Of a DNA stretch of 64,000 bases, positions 44,064-57,799 are shown in pieces (within the stretch, counting starts at the first letter, position 1; each line of letters starts with the position of its first letter). Source of the stretch: Epiperipatus broadwayi. Its lineage: Eukaryota; Onychophora; Udeonychophora; Euonychophora; Peripatidae. The position numbers and the translations under genes were made by a program. The notes under the pieces were generated by a model. It was not told the origin of the DNA. It worked only from the letters and a program-made list of their open reading frames with translations, and did no database searches. The stretch is taken from assembly GCA_028023455.1 (NCBI GenBank), contig JAQFVV010012536.1, positions 1,694,001-1,758,000 on the forward strand, in the 5' to 3' direction.

Positions 44064-44951
44064 TGATAAATATATAGAATATAGATAAATAAAAAATATA
44101 TAGAGTGGCAAGTAAATAATAGGCCCTCTACTTATACAGAGAAATTAAGTATTGAGAGAGATAAATAGATAAGGAAATGCATATGGAGGCAAATGCTACG
44201 TATGTAAAAAACAAATAAAATATACATTTCAGATGAAACAAAAATTGGTTGTCTAAGTTTTTTAATGAAGAATAATTAGAATGCTATTAAAAGGAAAGTG
44301 TAAATTTTTTGTGTATTATAAGCAACAATCTGTTAAGTTTTGCCTAAAGTGCATGTTATACAGATTCATATTTGCAAGCTTAAGGGCTAATTAATTATAT
44401 CTGATAGTTATTAAATCTGCTGACATAATATATGTATGTTGTTATATGTAATTTATAATTACGCAATATATTCTATCAATAAATATTTATATACTTTAAA
44501 TTACCCCAATGAACTCATTAATTATATATCAGTCTATTTGCCTAAGGGTTACATACTTAAAAAATTTACACAGGTTGTGCTGACAGTTAAAAGAAAATAT
44601 TATGCATTATTATCATGGCAAACAAACTAAACTATTTAATGAAATAACACTAAATAAAGGAGGGAGACATACCCACAAGTAGGTAAGTAGAGAGATAAAT
44701 AGATATGAAGGAAGAAAGGAAAGTAGAGAGGGAGAGAGGTTATGTAAGTAGAAAAACAATAGGTAGGGAGGGAGGGAGAAAGTAGGTAGACAGCAAGGTA
44801 ATTAGGTACGTAAAGAGGGAGAAGAAAACTAGAGAATAAGTGGGTCTGTATGATTTTCATATTTAAATTTTATATTGAAATACTGATTATACTTTTTTAT
44901 AGTTATGTAGATATATATTTTATAATTAAACTAACTCAATGAATATGTGAG
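44064..44951. other. Intergenic DNA with purine-rich tract
   Basis: 44690-44800 is a degenerate GGA/AGGTA-rich purine tract. No gene recognised. Confidence 0.5.
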
Positions 44952-45391
44952 TAAAGAGAGTAAATCCCCCCCCCAACTATGAATTAAAAGTATTCTAAAT
45001 GTTGAACACATGATCAAAAATAGAACAAATCACCTTTGATATTTATAAATATACCTTTGCCAACATTGTTGATAATTTAGAGTGAAATTAATTTATTAGC
45101 CAGATAGAATATGGCACTTAGGAGTTATTTAATTATTATAATCAAGGTGTTAAAGGTAAGATTCTGTCCCCGGTCTTGTGTAATTGATTATGAGTTTAAT
45201 AACTCTTAAGTGCCATATTCCTTCTGTCTGATAAATTAATTTCACTATGAATTACCAACATTTTTAGCAAGTGTATGCTTATAAACATCAGAACTCCAAG
45301 AATAAATAGATTCATTTTATTTTTGATCTTTTGTTTAACATTTAGAGTGCTTCTGAGTCATAGCCTGGGGAAGAGTGATTTACTCCCTTTA
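44952..45391. repeat. Foldback element, 440 bp
   Basis: Arms 44952-45147 and about 45181-45391 are imperfect reverse complements (for example TAGAATATGGCACTTAGGAG against CTCTTAAGTGCCATATTCCT). They enclose a ~33-bp centre with TCTGTCCCCGGTC. No coding frame. More diverged than the foldback at 1165-1753. Confidence 0.8.
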
Positions 45392-45487
45392 TTTATTCTA
45401 TGTACATAGATGTATTACACCTAATTTAAGTATATATACTATATTTGTATTTAAATATTGTAGGTGTTTTATTGTAACATTTGTAAT

Positions 45488-45592
45488 ACTTTTTTTTTCA
45501 TATGTCAAATGTGTTAACTGGGAAGCGAACCTGTGCCAGCTGCTTAGAAGGCAGCTACGCTAACCACTAGGCCACCAATGTATTGACACATT
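45488..45592 (-). mobile_element. tRNA-Gly-like short SINE
   Basis: Minus strand: ACATTGGTGGCCTAGTGGTT, AGCGTAGCTGCCTTCTAAGC, GGTTCGCTTCCC, AGTTAACACATTTGACATAT, then an A-run (T-run at 45491-45498 on plus). Same family as the copies at 20694 and 31964, including the GTTCGC T-loop change. Confidence 0.78.
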
Positions 45593-45659
45593 TATAACAC
45601 TTAATAATTAGCTATATTATGTGAAATAATAAATATTTATAGTTTACTATTTTGTTATA

Positions 45660-47099
<1,440 letters not shown>

Positions 47100-47590
47100 T
47101 TGTCATCATCATTACATTCGACCATTATCAATCGACTGCACGATGAATGTCTCTCCAAGTTCAATCCATCTTCTCCAATCTCTAGTCTCCACCTTACCCC
47201 AGCACACTACCTTATTTTATCAATTCATCTCACATATGGTCTTTTTCTGAGTCTTTTATAATTTCTTGGTATCCAGCTTAAGATTTCAACTGTCCATTTA
47301 TTATCATCCCATCTAGTAATCTGTCCAGATTGATTCCACTTGTCTTTTAATTCTTTCACTGATGTCAGTAACACATGTTTGTTTTCTTAACCATGTATTT
47401 CATTTTCAATCTCTTCTTGTTACTCCTAACATACATCTCTCCATATTTCATTGAGTGGCCTGTAGTATTTTTATTGCTCTTCTATTAAGTGTCCAAGTCT
47501 CAGGTCTGTAATTAAAAACTGGTTACCCACACTTACTAAAAACTTTCTTTTCAAACACATAGTCATATTTTCTTTCAATATTAATTTATT
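47100..47590 (-). mobile_element. RTE-type LINE, 3' end fragment
   Basis: Minus strand, with several frameshifts and stops: VFEKKVFSKC, then WTLNRRAIKILQATQ, then ERCMLGVTRRD, then RDWRRWIELGETFIVQ and the terminal DNG, ending in an ATGATGATGACA-like tail at 47100. Collinear with the plus-strand copy at 3725-4215. Dead. Confidence 0.85.
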
Positions 47591-48084
47591 TCTACCAAAA
47601 TAATAATCCATATACATGTACATTGTAAATCCCAGGTGTCCAAGTCATCAGTAGTAATACGAAATTACAGTTGTTATTGATGGAATCAAAGTCTTGGATG
47701 AAAAAGGATAAAGATCTAAGATACATGTATTAATTTTATCAATGAAATAATAAAATTAATAATATTATATATATGAAATGAGAATTTACAGCTAATTGTT
47801 TGAAAAGACTAAAATATTGAATTAAGTATGAGAAAATTATTAGAATATCTTTACAAGAACACACCACAATCTAATATATATTAATATTGGTAAAATTAAC
47901 TGAACACTCAAGATAAATGAGTTGTTTCTTGGAGGCATATTATTGTATAAATATCTCACGTTCAAGTATATGAAAATTTAAATAATATTTGAAGAAAAAC
48001 ATTAATTCAAAGAACAGAACATATATTAATAATATGATTTACATAAAAAATATTTAAGAGATCACTGTAATTATAAAATCTTCA
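47591..48084. other. Intergenic DNA, no gene seen
   Basis: Nothing recognised. Confidence 0.45.
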
Positions 48085-48520
48085 TCCTTAATAATGATAT
48101 ATCAATTTATTGCAGGATGAAAGTTTCTTGAAGTATAATCCAGTTTTTTCATTCTTTAACCTCTTTTCCATATCGTTTCTTATTTTGTCTAACAAACGCA
48201 TGTGTTGTTTCTTTCTATGTCTTTTACAATCAGTTGACATCCGATTTGAAATCTTTAATTTCCATCTATTTTCATCTCTTTTCATAGTATGTCCAGTCCA
48301 GCTCCATTTCATTCTCTTCATTTAATGATGTCATTGCCATCTATTTGTTCTCTCACCTGACTATTTCATCTTTGATCCCTTCTTGTAACTCCCAATATTC
48401 ATCTTTTTATACTTTTATGAATGGTCGGAAGTCTCTGTATTCCTTTTCTTTTAAGTATCCAAGCCTTAGATTTATAAATAAGAACTGGTAAGATACACCT
48501 ATTAAAAACATTTATTTTCT
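48085..48520 (-). mobile_element. RTE-type LINE, 3' end fragment
   Basis: A minus-strand frame contains MKRMKWSWTGHTMKRDENRW, then KLKISNRMSTDCKRHRKKQH. This is the RTE C-terminal signature (LKWSWTGHIARRDDNRW in the copy at 3725). Upstream remnants match the WTLNRR...MLG region. Most decayed of the four RTE 3' ends. Confidence 0.8.
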
Positions 48521-48636
48521 AATACAATTCTAAAATAAAAAATATTAAATAAAGAATATGAAACAAACATTTCTATTTTACCTTAGCAGATTTTGAATAA
48601 AATAATTTTGAACATAAATTTGCTGAATAATTATCA

Positions 48637-49217
48637 ATAATTTAAAGTTGTAATTATAAATTTATTTAACGCACGTTGATTGCAGTAAGTAATATTTACT
48701 AAGGCAATAAACCTCAAGAGTGTGCGCTTGAAAATGCGAAAGTAGGGACCTCTACAGGTCTTAACCACAAGCTTACACTTTGAAAGAAAAGAGGGGAACC
48801 CTTCTTTACTTCAACCTACTTTCTATATAAATAGGTGAAGCTGAAGCAGTTAGTTGATTAAGTCCACAATTCCTATTCCATTAAATAAATTTATAATTAC
48901 AACTTTAAATTATCGTAATAGATTTCTAACTATAAGATCGTTCCATTGATTCCTCATTGTAAATTGAAAGATTTTGTGAGTACTAATGTGTAATAGGAAT
49001 TGTGGACTTAATCAGTGAAGTATTGAATAGCTTCCCACTCTCAGATCTAACCGCTTCAACTTCACCTATTTATATAGAAAGTAGGTTGAAGTAAAGAAGG
49101 ATTCCCCTCTTTTCTTCCAAAGCGCAAAGCATAAGCTTGTGATTAAGACTTGTAGAGGTCCCTACCTTTGCATTTTCAAGTGCACACTCTTGAGGTTCAT
49201 TGCTTTAGGAAATATTA
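48637..49217. repeat. Interleaved inverted repeats (F-L-F'-L' order)
   Basis: Arm L (48690-48877) pairs with L' (48992-49217), about 190 bp with few mismatches. A second segment F (48637-48669, containing TTTAAAGTTGTAATTATAAA) pairs with F' at 48882-48914, which lies in the loop between L and L'. Order is F, L, F', L' and not the nested order of a simple foldback. No coding frame. Confidence 0.85.
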
Positions 49218-50821
49218 AATAATTATCATATTTACATGAGTGAACATCCATTTATAAGAATTTTTCGTTTTGATTTTATTTTTTGATAGTGATAAATGTC
49301 TTTACAACATTCAGATTACCTCGATGCATATAAAGATTAGCAAATCTATCTATCTAGATGTAAACATCGATTGATTTATACACAGCATAATTCAAACATT
49401 CATTGAAGAGTTTATTATTACTCATTGTAATGTCCATGCATGTAAAGAATTTTTAAGTCAAATGTTTATAATACAATAAATACCACATTGTTTTCAACTT
49501 TCTATGTAATAATGGTTCCAACACAATTGAAATAAAACAACTATATAAAAATAATAAATATTTTTTTATTGAACCAGTTTTCACCCTATATTAGGGCCTT
49601 TTCAAAATACACCTTTCTAATATAATCACACGATCCTTATATTTATCAATACTCTCACTAACATTCATTTTACATAATCATTTTATATAATCATATAACC
49701 TATTTACATATATATATATATATACACACTTCCCCCTCCCCCCCTTTTTTATTACATATAATTTTTATACAATAAATTAAATTACATTTAGTACAATTCA
49801 ATAATTACATACATATATTATATGCCATAAATTATATATTACTTTACATTAACTCCATTAAATTAATTATATATTCATACTTTATACACTAAACTAAATT
49901 ATTTTCATTTCTCATATATTTGTACTAATCATATCTTCAAATACAACCATATTTATTTATAGTTAACTAATTATTTACACTAACTAATTATTTGCATATA
50001 TCTTATATATTAATTTAAAAAAATAAATTAAAAAAATATTTAAATTAAGAAAATATTTATTATTTTTATGCAACTGTTTTATTTCAATTGTGTTGCAACA
50101 TTATTAATTATTGAAAGCAACATTATGGACAAATTTATGTTTGACCATAGTTAAGGAACTTTCTATGTAATCGTCAGTAACTTTCTATGTAATCGTCAGT
50201 CATGATCAACAACCAAACACTATTGAAAAACATTTCTGAATTCTCACTTTATTAGAGCGTCTAACCAATGCACAGCAAATATTTGCATAAAGATGAGCAA
50301 ATCTAGTACATTTTTAAACAGGCATGAAATGATTATAATTCCCTTTGAAGAAATTACTAATTTATCTAATCCTTATATATATATTAAAACTAGAAATGAG
50401 GAGATAATATCCATGTCAATAGAGAAATGAGGAGATAATATCCATGTCAATAGAAATAACGTTTAACCTTTGATGTTACCAAGAAATTATCAATGACTTA
50501 ATTGCTGATCCCTGAGATCAAACCAGTTTTTCATTAAATCTATAATAGCTCTTTTATTTTATTTTTTTTGTTGAAATAAATATTTAATTCAATATATATA
50601 TATATCCAAAACAGCTAATGCAAACGGACATTTTGCATTGGCTGATCAATCTAGTAAAATGGAGATACTGAAATGTTTATCATTAGCATTTGATTTATTC
50701 ATCAAAACTGGAAATTATATATAAAGTTCAAAATATAATATTACCAGCTTAAACATAGATAAAATAATGCAGAAGGGCTGAACATTCATAATGAGATACA
50801 GTGTATATGTAAACTAACTAT
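49218..50821. other. Intergenic DNA with two small tandem duplications
   Basis: A 23-bp unit (AACTTTCTATGTAATCGTCA plus GT) occurs twice at about 50158-50203. A 29-bp unit containing GAGGAGATAATATCCATGTC occurs twice at about 50395-50453. No gene recognised. Confidence 0.6.
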
Positions 50822-51705
50822 CGATAAATGTAAAATGTAGAATGAGCCCACCTATATATTATTTTTACTGACAGTTTACATATACCTCTCTGGAGTTTTT
50901 TGGTGCTTCCACATTATTTCATTTATATTCAGTCTTGTAAAAGGTTATATTTTCATCTATTAACTGAAGATTAATTTAAGAGGTTGTTAAATATAAGGTC
51001 AAATTTTTATTCTGTTCATTACAATATATGAATTTTTTCTACAATACAGGTTTTTACATACCTGTACTCCTATATGTAATAAAATATAGGGCTGTAAGAT
51101 CTGCCCATCCCTTGTATATGTATGTAAATGGATTATGTCCTGTACATGAGGGGTCAGAATGACTAATGGACAACATGGGTAGGATGAGAAGGTTGGCACT
51201 AATGTGGGCTTTGAGCATTCCATCATCAGATTTTCAATGAAATGGATGGCTGAAGAGTTGTAGGGTGGAGTGGTTTGAAATCTGTGCATTAAAGTATGAA
51301 GATGGACTACTTTAATATAAAGCTGAGCATTGATGTGTGGAGATGATAATCTGGACCAACTGACAAGTGCTGGTTTAGCATGAAATATTTATATTGGTGA
51401 TTATTTATCTTTTCAACATGTGTGTGATCAAGGGTAATGGCAGTATGATATAGCAGGGAGAGTTGAGGGTCGTGAGAAAGTCTAAATTCAAACCACCTAT
51501 CTGTTAGTTACAGTGATTTCAGCATAGCTTACAGTTGTCTTGAAATTACATTGATGTATATAAATCAAACTCTGCATATAGGTATGTCAGTAAATGGTAT
51601 GCTAAAGTGTAGGTGGTCTCTTTACACATTTTACATTTACTGACAGTGAGTTTCCATATAGCTCCTTGGGGTTTTCATTACTTCCGCATTATTTTATGTA
51701 AAGTT
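50822..51705 (+). mobile_element. Hammerhead-repeat copy F bracketed by direct repeats
   Basis: Imperfect direct repeats of about 115 bp (50822-50935 and 51588-51705, both with TTTACTGACAGT, then CATTATTT) flank a copy of the ribozyme repeat. The copy includes an upstream block (51080-51250: TGCCCATCCCTTGTATATGT, then GAGGGGTCAGAATGACTAA), the conserved ATTAAAGTATGAAGA block, a ribozyme at 51347-51395 and the downstream block with AAATTCAAACC. The repeat-to-repeat period is about 766 bp, which resembles a terminally repeated non-autonomous retroelement. The minus-strand frame at 50999-51289 has no recognised family. Confidence 0.6.
51347..51395 (+). ncRNA. Decayed hammerhead ribozyme copy (G8 lost)
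   Basis: Stem I (TAATC/GATTA, CCAA/TTGG) and stem II (TGC/GCA) are intact. The first core strand is CTGACAAG, so catalytic G8 is A. Stem III is TATTTATA. Predicted inactive, but its helices still match the consensus fold. Confidence 0.65.
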
Positions 51706-51979
51706 GAAAATAATGTGATATTTATTATATATATTGAGACAAATACAATAAATAGATATATAGTGATTAAATGTATGCATATTTTTTGAAGAAAGAAGAT
51801 ATTTATAAAAACAATCAAATCAAAATTATTTTTGGCTAAAGAAATGGCTATGTTTTATAAGTTAAACAAAATAATCTCGTAAGAATTTTAATTAGCTAAT
51901 TAAAATACATATTTGTCAGAAATATAAAAAAGGAAATATTTTAACCTGAATATTAGTTTTAAAATATATTTATATATAC
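51706..51979. other. Intergenic DNA, no gene seen
   Basis: Nothing recognised. Confidence 0.4.
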
Positions 51980-52210
51980 CTAAAGGTTTGTGATGGTGGT
52001 ATTTTAGATGTTATGAGATACTGAACTATTTCCATCATCTATCATTAAATGTTGAATGCGTCGAAAATTTTATTTAAACTTTTCAAATACAAACAACTGT
52101 TAATAATGACACACGAATATGCAACACAGGTTAAATAAAGTTCAAAATTTTCCAAACATTCGACATTTAATAATAGATGATGGAAATAGACCAACATATT
52201 ATAACGTGTT
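51980..52210. repeat. Inverted pair of P-repeat tails (P4)
   Basis: GAACTATTTCCATCATCTAT near 52023 and its complement near 52178-52192 close an imperfect foldback. Both arms match the tail of the tRNA-like P repeat (the segment ending GATTATGGAAATAGTCC at 34553-34855). The tRNA-like head is absent. Confidence 0.7.
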
Positions 52211-52491
52211 TATATATTGTAATCTAATTAATTAATTAATTAACGGAATTTAGAAAAAGAAAATAGTATGCCTACGAAAGTTATTGTCTTATACATTTTC
52301 ATATATTTTGAGAAATATTAATCCCAATGAAAAGTTTGCATGGGATTTTTTGTAAAAAGGAAAACAGTTTATTTACATTTTTTGTTGTTGATGTTGTGTA
52401 GACAAACGTTCATATATATATATAGAAGATAATCAAAACAATTATTTATTAGTTATTTGACTCATTTTCTGACCAGTCAGTAATAGATATT
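52211..52491. other. Intergenic DNA, no gene seen
   Basis: Nothing recognised. Confidence 0.4.
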
Positions 52492-53066
52492 CTCTAAAGC
52501 AGCGGTCAGCAATCTTTTAGATATTGTAGACCACTAATATAATTTTTAAAGGTACGAATTAATATGAGGATTGAGTATGATATACATATATATTTATAAT
52601 TTTAATTTTAACACAAAAATAATAATAAATAATAGTAATATATATATATTAAAAATTAGTGCGACATTTGCTGCTCTTGGTTTAAAATTATATTACTAAT
52701 CCATGACTCCAATGATGTCACCGCAACACGTAAAGGAGCTTCTAGTCAAATTTGATGCTTAGTCAATTGTACAGAATTCGGTATTCTTATTTTGTTATTT
52801 TTTTTATGCCGCTGATTGAGTAGGGGTTAATTAAACGCCTTTGAGATAGATGTTTTAAAGTCACGATAGTATTTTGTAACAAATCAATTAGCAATATAAT
52901 GTTCTTGTTCTATTTTACATATAATAATACAGCTTAAACAAAATTTATTTTTTATTTAAAAATTTTATTACATGAGCTTACCGAATCTAAATAATATCTG
53001 AATTTCTTTGCTGCAGACCATTAAAATTACATCACGAACCACTGGTTGCCGACCGCTGCTTTAAAG
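52492..53066. mobile_element. hAT-type non-autonomous element with 8-bp target duplication
   Basis: The element occupies 52500-53058. The left end is CAGCGGTCAGCAATC; the right end reverse-complemented is CAGCGGTCGGCAACC. Flanking direct repeats are ctctaaag (52492-52499) and ctttaaag (53059-53066), one mismatch. Both termini extend into GACCACTAAT/GAACCACTGG subterminal repeats. It is 559 bp with no transposase frame. Confidence 0.9.
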
Positions 53067-53689
53067 GAAAGGACAATATTATAAAGTTTTTAAAAAATGG
53101 AATAACATTTATCATTTTTCAAGTTACTCTTCTTTAACTCAAAAACTTACTAATAAAAAAAAATGTACAAGAGTCCATGTATTATGAATAAATAAAAGAT
53201 GTCTTTTGCAAGCTTTCTATATTTTAGCCATCTTCATCAATTTTCTCAAAGTAATAACAAAGCAATCTAAAAAAAAATAAAACCTTTGAACAAGTCAAGT
53301 AGAAAAAGTAGCACTCAGTGTTAATTTCTTTTTGCTCCAAACGATGAAATACATTAAATTAACTGTGGATCTAAATCATTTGTCTACCATTTCTATAAAA
53401 AAAATGTGAAAATTTTCATTATAATTTCAAATAATTAAATTAGTTCTTTTCCACAAAACATTGAATGCATGCAATTAAATAATATAGATCTATAAAGAAC
53501 TTTATTGACTTATTTTACATATTTTTTTTATTGATAATTTATCAATAATTCTAACTCATAAAAATTAATGTCTCACTACCATGGGTGCTACATGTTGGAA
53601 ATAAAACTGCAAAGACCTGAACAGATAAGTTCAATGTTGGATTTAGGACATCCTTTAATTTGAATAGATTACGAAACAATACCAATGAT
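53067..53689. other. Intergenic DNA, no gene seen
   Basis: Nothing recognised. The minus-strand frame at 53551-53802 is the mirror of the Penelope remnant to its right. Confidence 0.45.
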
Positions 53690-53995
53690 GAGGTAGATAA
53701 ATTGGACTGGACTAAAGTTGATACTGTATGTGGGGGTGCAGTCACAAGGATACTATAGTGAAACAAAAGCAAATTTGAGAACAAGAATGATGCAGCATTC
53801 ATTAATGTATAAAAAAGCTAAAACTGATTTAACAAATGTGTCTGTGTTTTATAATTATGAGAAGAATATGGGCACAGTTTTGATCCTTGGATTGTTAAAA
53901 TAGTGCATGAGGAATGGAATGATAGAAAGTGAACAGTTAAAAAGGCTTGGTCTATTGCATAAAATGAGTAAGTAGTGAATCAGAGAGGCATTGAA
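53690..53995 (+). mobile_element. Penelope-like element, GIY-YIG endonuclease remnant 4
   Basis: The frame has YVGVQSQGYYSETKANLRTR followed by MMQHSLMYKKAKTDLTN. After a frameshift near 53875 the other frame gives FDPWIVKIVHEEWNDRK, then a stop, then KKAWSIA. ETKANLRTRMMQH aligns with the YIG and Arg-helix part of the endonuclease and with remnant 2 (GKT.ANLFTRLVQH). EEWNDRK...KKAWSIA aligns with its C-terminus (KRDDRK...MKEAWPIA). The C-terminal sequence runs on to about 53990. No RT domain is seen. Dead. Confidence 0.7.
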
Positions 53996-54147
53996 GTTAG
54001 TACAAAATGGGGTTTTTAAATTGTTATCAGAAAAGTATTGTTTTATTTTTATTTTATTTGTTTGATAACCATGATTATGAGTTTATGCGATCGAAAGTAT
54101 ACTTGATTTATTTAATTATATTTATTTTTATTCTCTGTTGCAATGTT

Positions 54148-54203
<56 letters not shown>

Positions 54204-57200
54204 AATAGCTTGAAATCATGATCTGAAAGTGGAATTAAAGTTAGAGATAGTGAATGCATACTCTGACGTTTATGTAAACATATGCTTGACGGTGTTTTGG
54301 TAGAACGCCATCTGTTGACATATATATATATCTTATAACCAGTTGGGTCACATAACACATTCTAATATAGTGTATGTGCCTATATATATATATATATGTA
54401 AATAAAGGAAAAGTAGAAATAAACACAATAAATTTTTGTAGATATTTTTCTATATTTTTTAAAATAAAATAATAAGTAAAGGGTTAAATAACTCTGGGTT
54501 TAAAGTAAAATTTCATTATGAAATAAGTATTTTTAAAAGGTCTGATAAATAATATTTGTAATTCTGATTTTGAAATTAACAAAAAAAATCATAATTTATT
54601 TTTTAAAATCTTTTAATTAATACTTGTATAAAATATCTTTTTTAATTAATGCTTATTTGCATTTCTACTACCTAGTTAAAAATCTTTGTATATTAAAAAT
54701 TCTAAAGGATTATCACACCTTTGGTCAAATTCCAAAGATTAAAGTAAAAACATGAATATCACACTTTGATAGAAATTTCCAGCTTGTTTTCAAATGGATT
54801 AGACAGATTGAAAACAGCCACTGTGTTTTTGTCACCTGACCTAACCAAGGTTATAAAAGACTGATTAAAAAAATATCAGTTAGTCTGGATTGTAGTTTTT
54901 GTAAGAGCTGAACAGAACAGATTGGCTACTAAAAATGTTTGAGAAAGTGGCAGCAATTAGCTGACCAAAATGGGTAGCTGCAGTATGTGGTTGGCTGTAG
55001 CAGAGAGTTGGCAGAATAGCTACCATGAACTGATGTAGCTGAAGGCAGGAGCTGCTACTATTTTCCTTCACAGGAGTTTTGATTTACTTGAAGCTGGGTC
55101 ACTTCTGAATCAATAGCCTGAAAAAAATGAGGACAAAATAGCTAGCAGAGTTATACAAAGCTCCTATGAAGATCTAAGGACAGTCCAGTAGCTGCCTTAT
55201 AGTTTACTGCAGAGTTTTGATTCATGAAGCCAGGGTCACTTCAAATGGATCAACTAGCTGCTTAAATATGTTCTAGAAGACAGCTTGACAATTGCTTGGA
55301 CTACAAAAGAAATCTCATGGTATGCCAACAAATTACCAGAATTATATACTTTTACCTGATGATGACAACAAACCTGAAATTATATTTTTCTGCTGGACCA
55401 AAAACCAAGCTTGCCAAGAGAAAGCTTGAAGAAATTGGTGTACTTATGCTGCTGTTTATCTATACACGCAGGGAACCACAGATAAACACGTCTCGTGTAT
55501 ATACAGTGAGTTATTTTATTTTAATATTTCTTAAAATGACTTTTAAAATTATAAATTAATAACTTAAAGTTAATACAAACAAATAACTTTTGCTTGAGTT
55601 GAAATCTAACAGCAGTTATATATAATAATGAAATTTTAAATAATTTCTTTGGTCTGAAGTGACAGATATATAAAACAATTTTATTTTTCATTTATATATA
55701 ATAAAAAAAGAGAGACATTTTATATTTAGAGACTTTGATAATTAATCAACAAGTACCTGTCAAACAAAAGTTGACTTTATTTAGTTTGATAAAAAAAAAA
55801 AGAACTTATAAACTGAAACTAAATTTTAAATTATATATTTTGTTTATACACACGTATATGTGAAAAATTTGTGCATATTTTCCAAAGAATTTAATAATGA
55901 AAATATAGTATTATTGGTGTTAAGTTAAAATATGATGTAAATGTCAGCGTGCACACACACATGTAAAATTTAATCATTTTTTTATAATTATTTTATGCTA
56001 ATTGAAATGTATTCCTTGTATATTATAAAATGTACGTCTGTGTACGGATATGTATATATGCGTTTGTAGAAACTAATTGAGAAATATTGTAAAACAATTT
56101 AATAACTTTAGTTGTGTATATAATTTTGTATACTTTTCAAAATCAGAGCTTTATCTTATAAAACCTTAAATATCATTTATTTTTTTTATTGTTATTAATA
56201 AACTTATTTAATTGTTGAAAATGGCTTCCATCATCTCTTGGTCACATACAGTAATAGAGCTTGTGTTCTCTGAGCTAAATTCAAGCACAGGATGAATATA
56301 TAAATGGGGGTGTGTATTTAGTGCTTTAGGGCATCCAGAGATGATCACTCATCATCCTGGTTGGCACAAAAGAGGATACTCTTTAAAGCCCATGCACTAT
56401 TATCTTTTATTTTATTTTAGCCTTATTAGAAGTTAAGTTTATAGTTGGTCAATACAAGTGGCCTGAGCATTGATGATGATCAGCATATTTTTATGTCCCA
56501 GCATTATTGTTTTGATTTTTGATTATTATGTATTCTAATGGATGGGCACTTAGTTTGTGCCTCCAAATTAATGGTTAAATAATTGCCCAAGCTGGCAAAG
56601 GCTCAATAGTTAGCCTGGTCTACAGAAGACCCATTTCCGATCCAGTCACAAGGTTGACTGTTGATTTATTGTACTGATTTTATACTGATTTGTTTATTCC
56701 CATCAATGATGATGATGGATGGTTATTCCTCTTGAGTATTACTTGTACATATTTTTTTTAAATTATAATGCTGGTGGATTTATAGTTGCTCTGCTGATCT
56801 TTCAATGATCTCACAGAGAGTTTTGGATCTCATGCTTCCCTTAAATATTATTTATATTAAATCATTTTATTTGAAATATTAATGAACTGCAAGTGATAAT
56901 GATTTACCATCACCCAGTTCAAACACATTTTCTTTTCACTCCACTCACCCACCCATCCCGTTACAATATACATATATATATATATATTGATATATTTTTA
57001 AATGTAAATATTATGTTTAATTAAAATATAGTCATTTTATTAAGTAGTTATTAACATGGATAAATATGAAATAAAAGGAAATTGTTTAATATTAAATATA
57101 TTGTCAGTTATCTTTGTTTCATTAGTTTGTATGTGTTTATGTAAACTTTCTAAAGTTCATAGATTAACTAAGTTTAATTATTATGCATATGGATGGAGAG

Positions 57201-57799
57201 GTGTGTTGTAATGGAAATAGGACCTATGACAAATAGATTTGTTTGTTTTTTGTCGTGATGGGTTTGATCATCATCGTCAATGCTGTGTGATGACTTTTAT
57301 GCAATTAGGCCACCAATCTGTAGATTAGGAGGTGTTTATATATGGGCCATTATAATATATATATATATAATTATAAAAGTGCTTCATATATGGAAATATG
57401 AAGTGTCCCATATCTTCTGCCATTTGGCTGCAAGTCTTTACACAAATATTGCAATATTAGAGAACTTTTTATAATGTAAATAAATAACTTTTATATTTAT
57501 ACTTATGATGCAGTTTGATTTAAAAATTACACATTTATGGCTTTGATAAAAATAATTAACAAAACGAATACTCAATACAGTAGTAATAAATAAATAGAGA
57601 AGAAAAAAACAATCATGAATGACTGACAATGCAATGGGTATATCACCAACCAACAGCGAAGCCAGCAGTGATGAGTTTACAAAAAATTCAAAGTCACCAG
57701 TTCTGCTGAGGAAATCACCAAAACTGATAAATCGAGGAAGTGACTAAGATATCCACCAAGCATCTGAATAACTACATTCTTCAGGGCTAAATTTAATCA
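53996..57799. other. Gene-free stretch, about 3.8 kb
   Basis: A (TA)n tract lies at about 54155-54198 and a C/A/G-richer segment at 54880-55300 shows no family resemblance. A weak tRNA-like run near 56595-56660 (GGCTCAATAGTTAG, then CCGATCC) is too degenerate to call. The 87-codon frame at 55296 is not recognised. Confidence 0.45.

Noticed and set aside
50999-51289. 96-codon minus-strand frame in ribozyme copy F
   Set aside because: A partial similar reading exists in copy G, but it runs antisense to the ribozyme, has no family motif and is broken in other copies.
53551-53802. 83-codon minus-strand frame
   Set aside because: Overlaps the Penelope remnant 4 on the opposite strand and has no family features.
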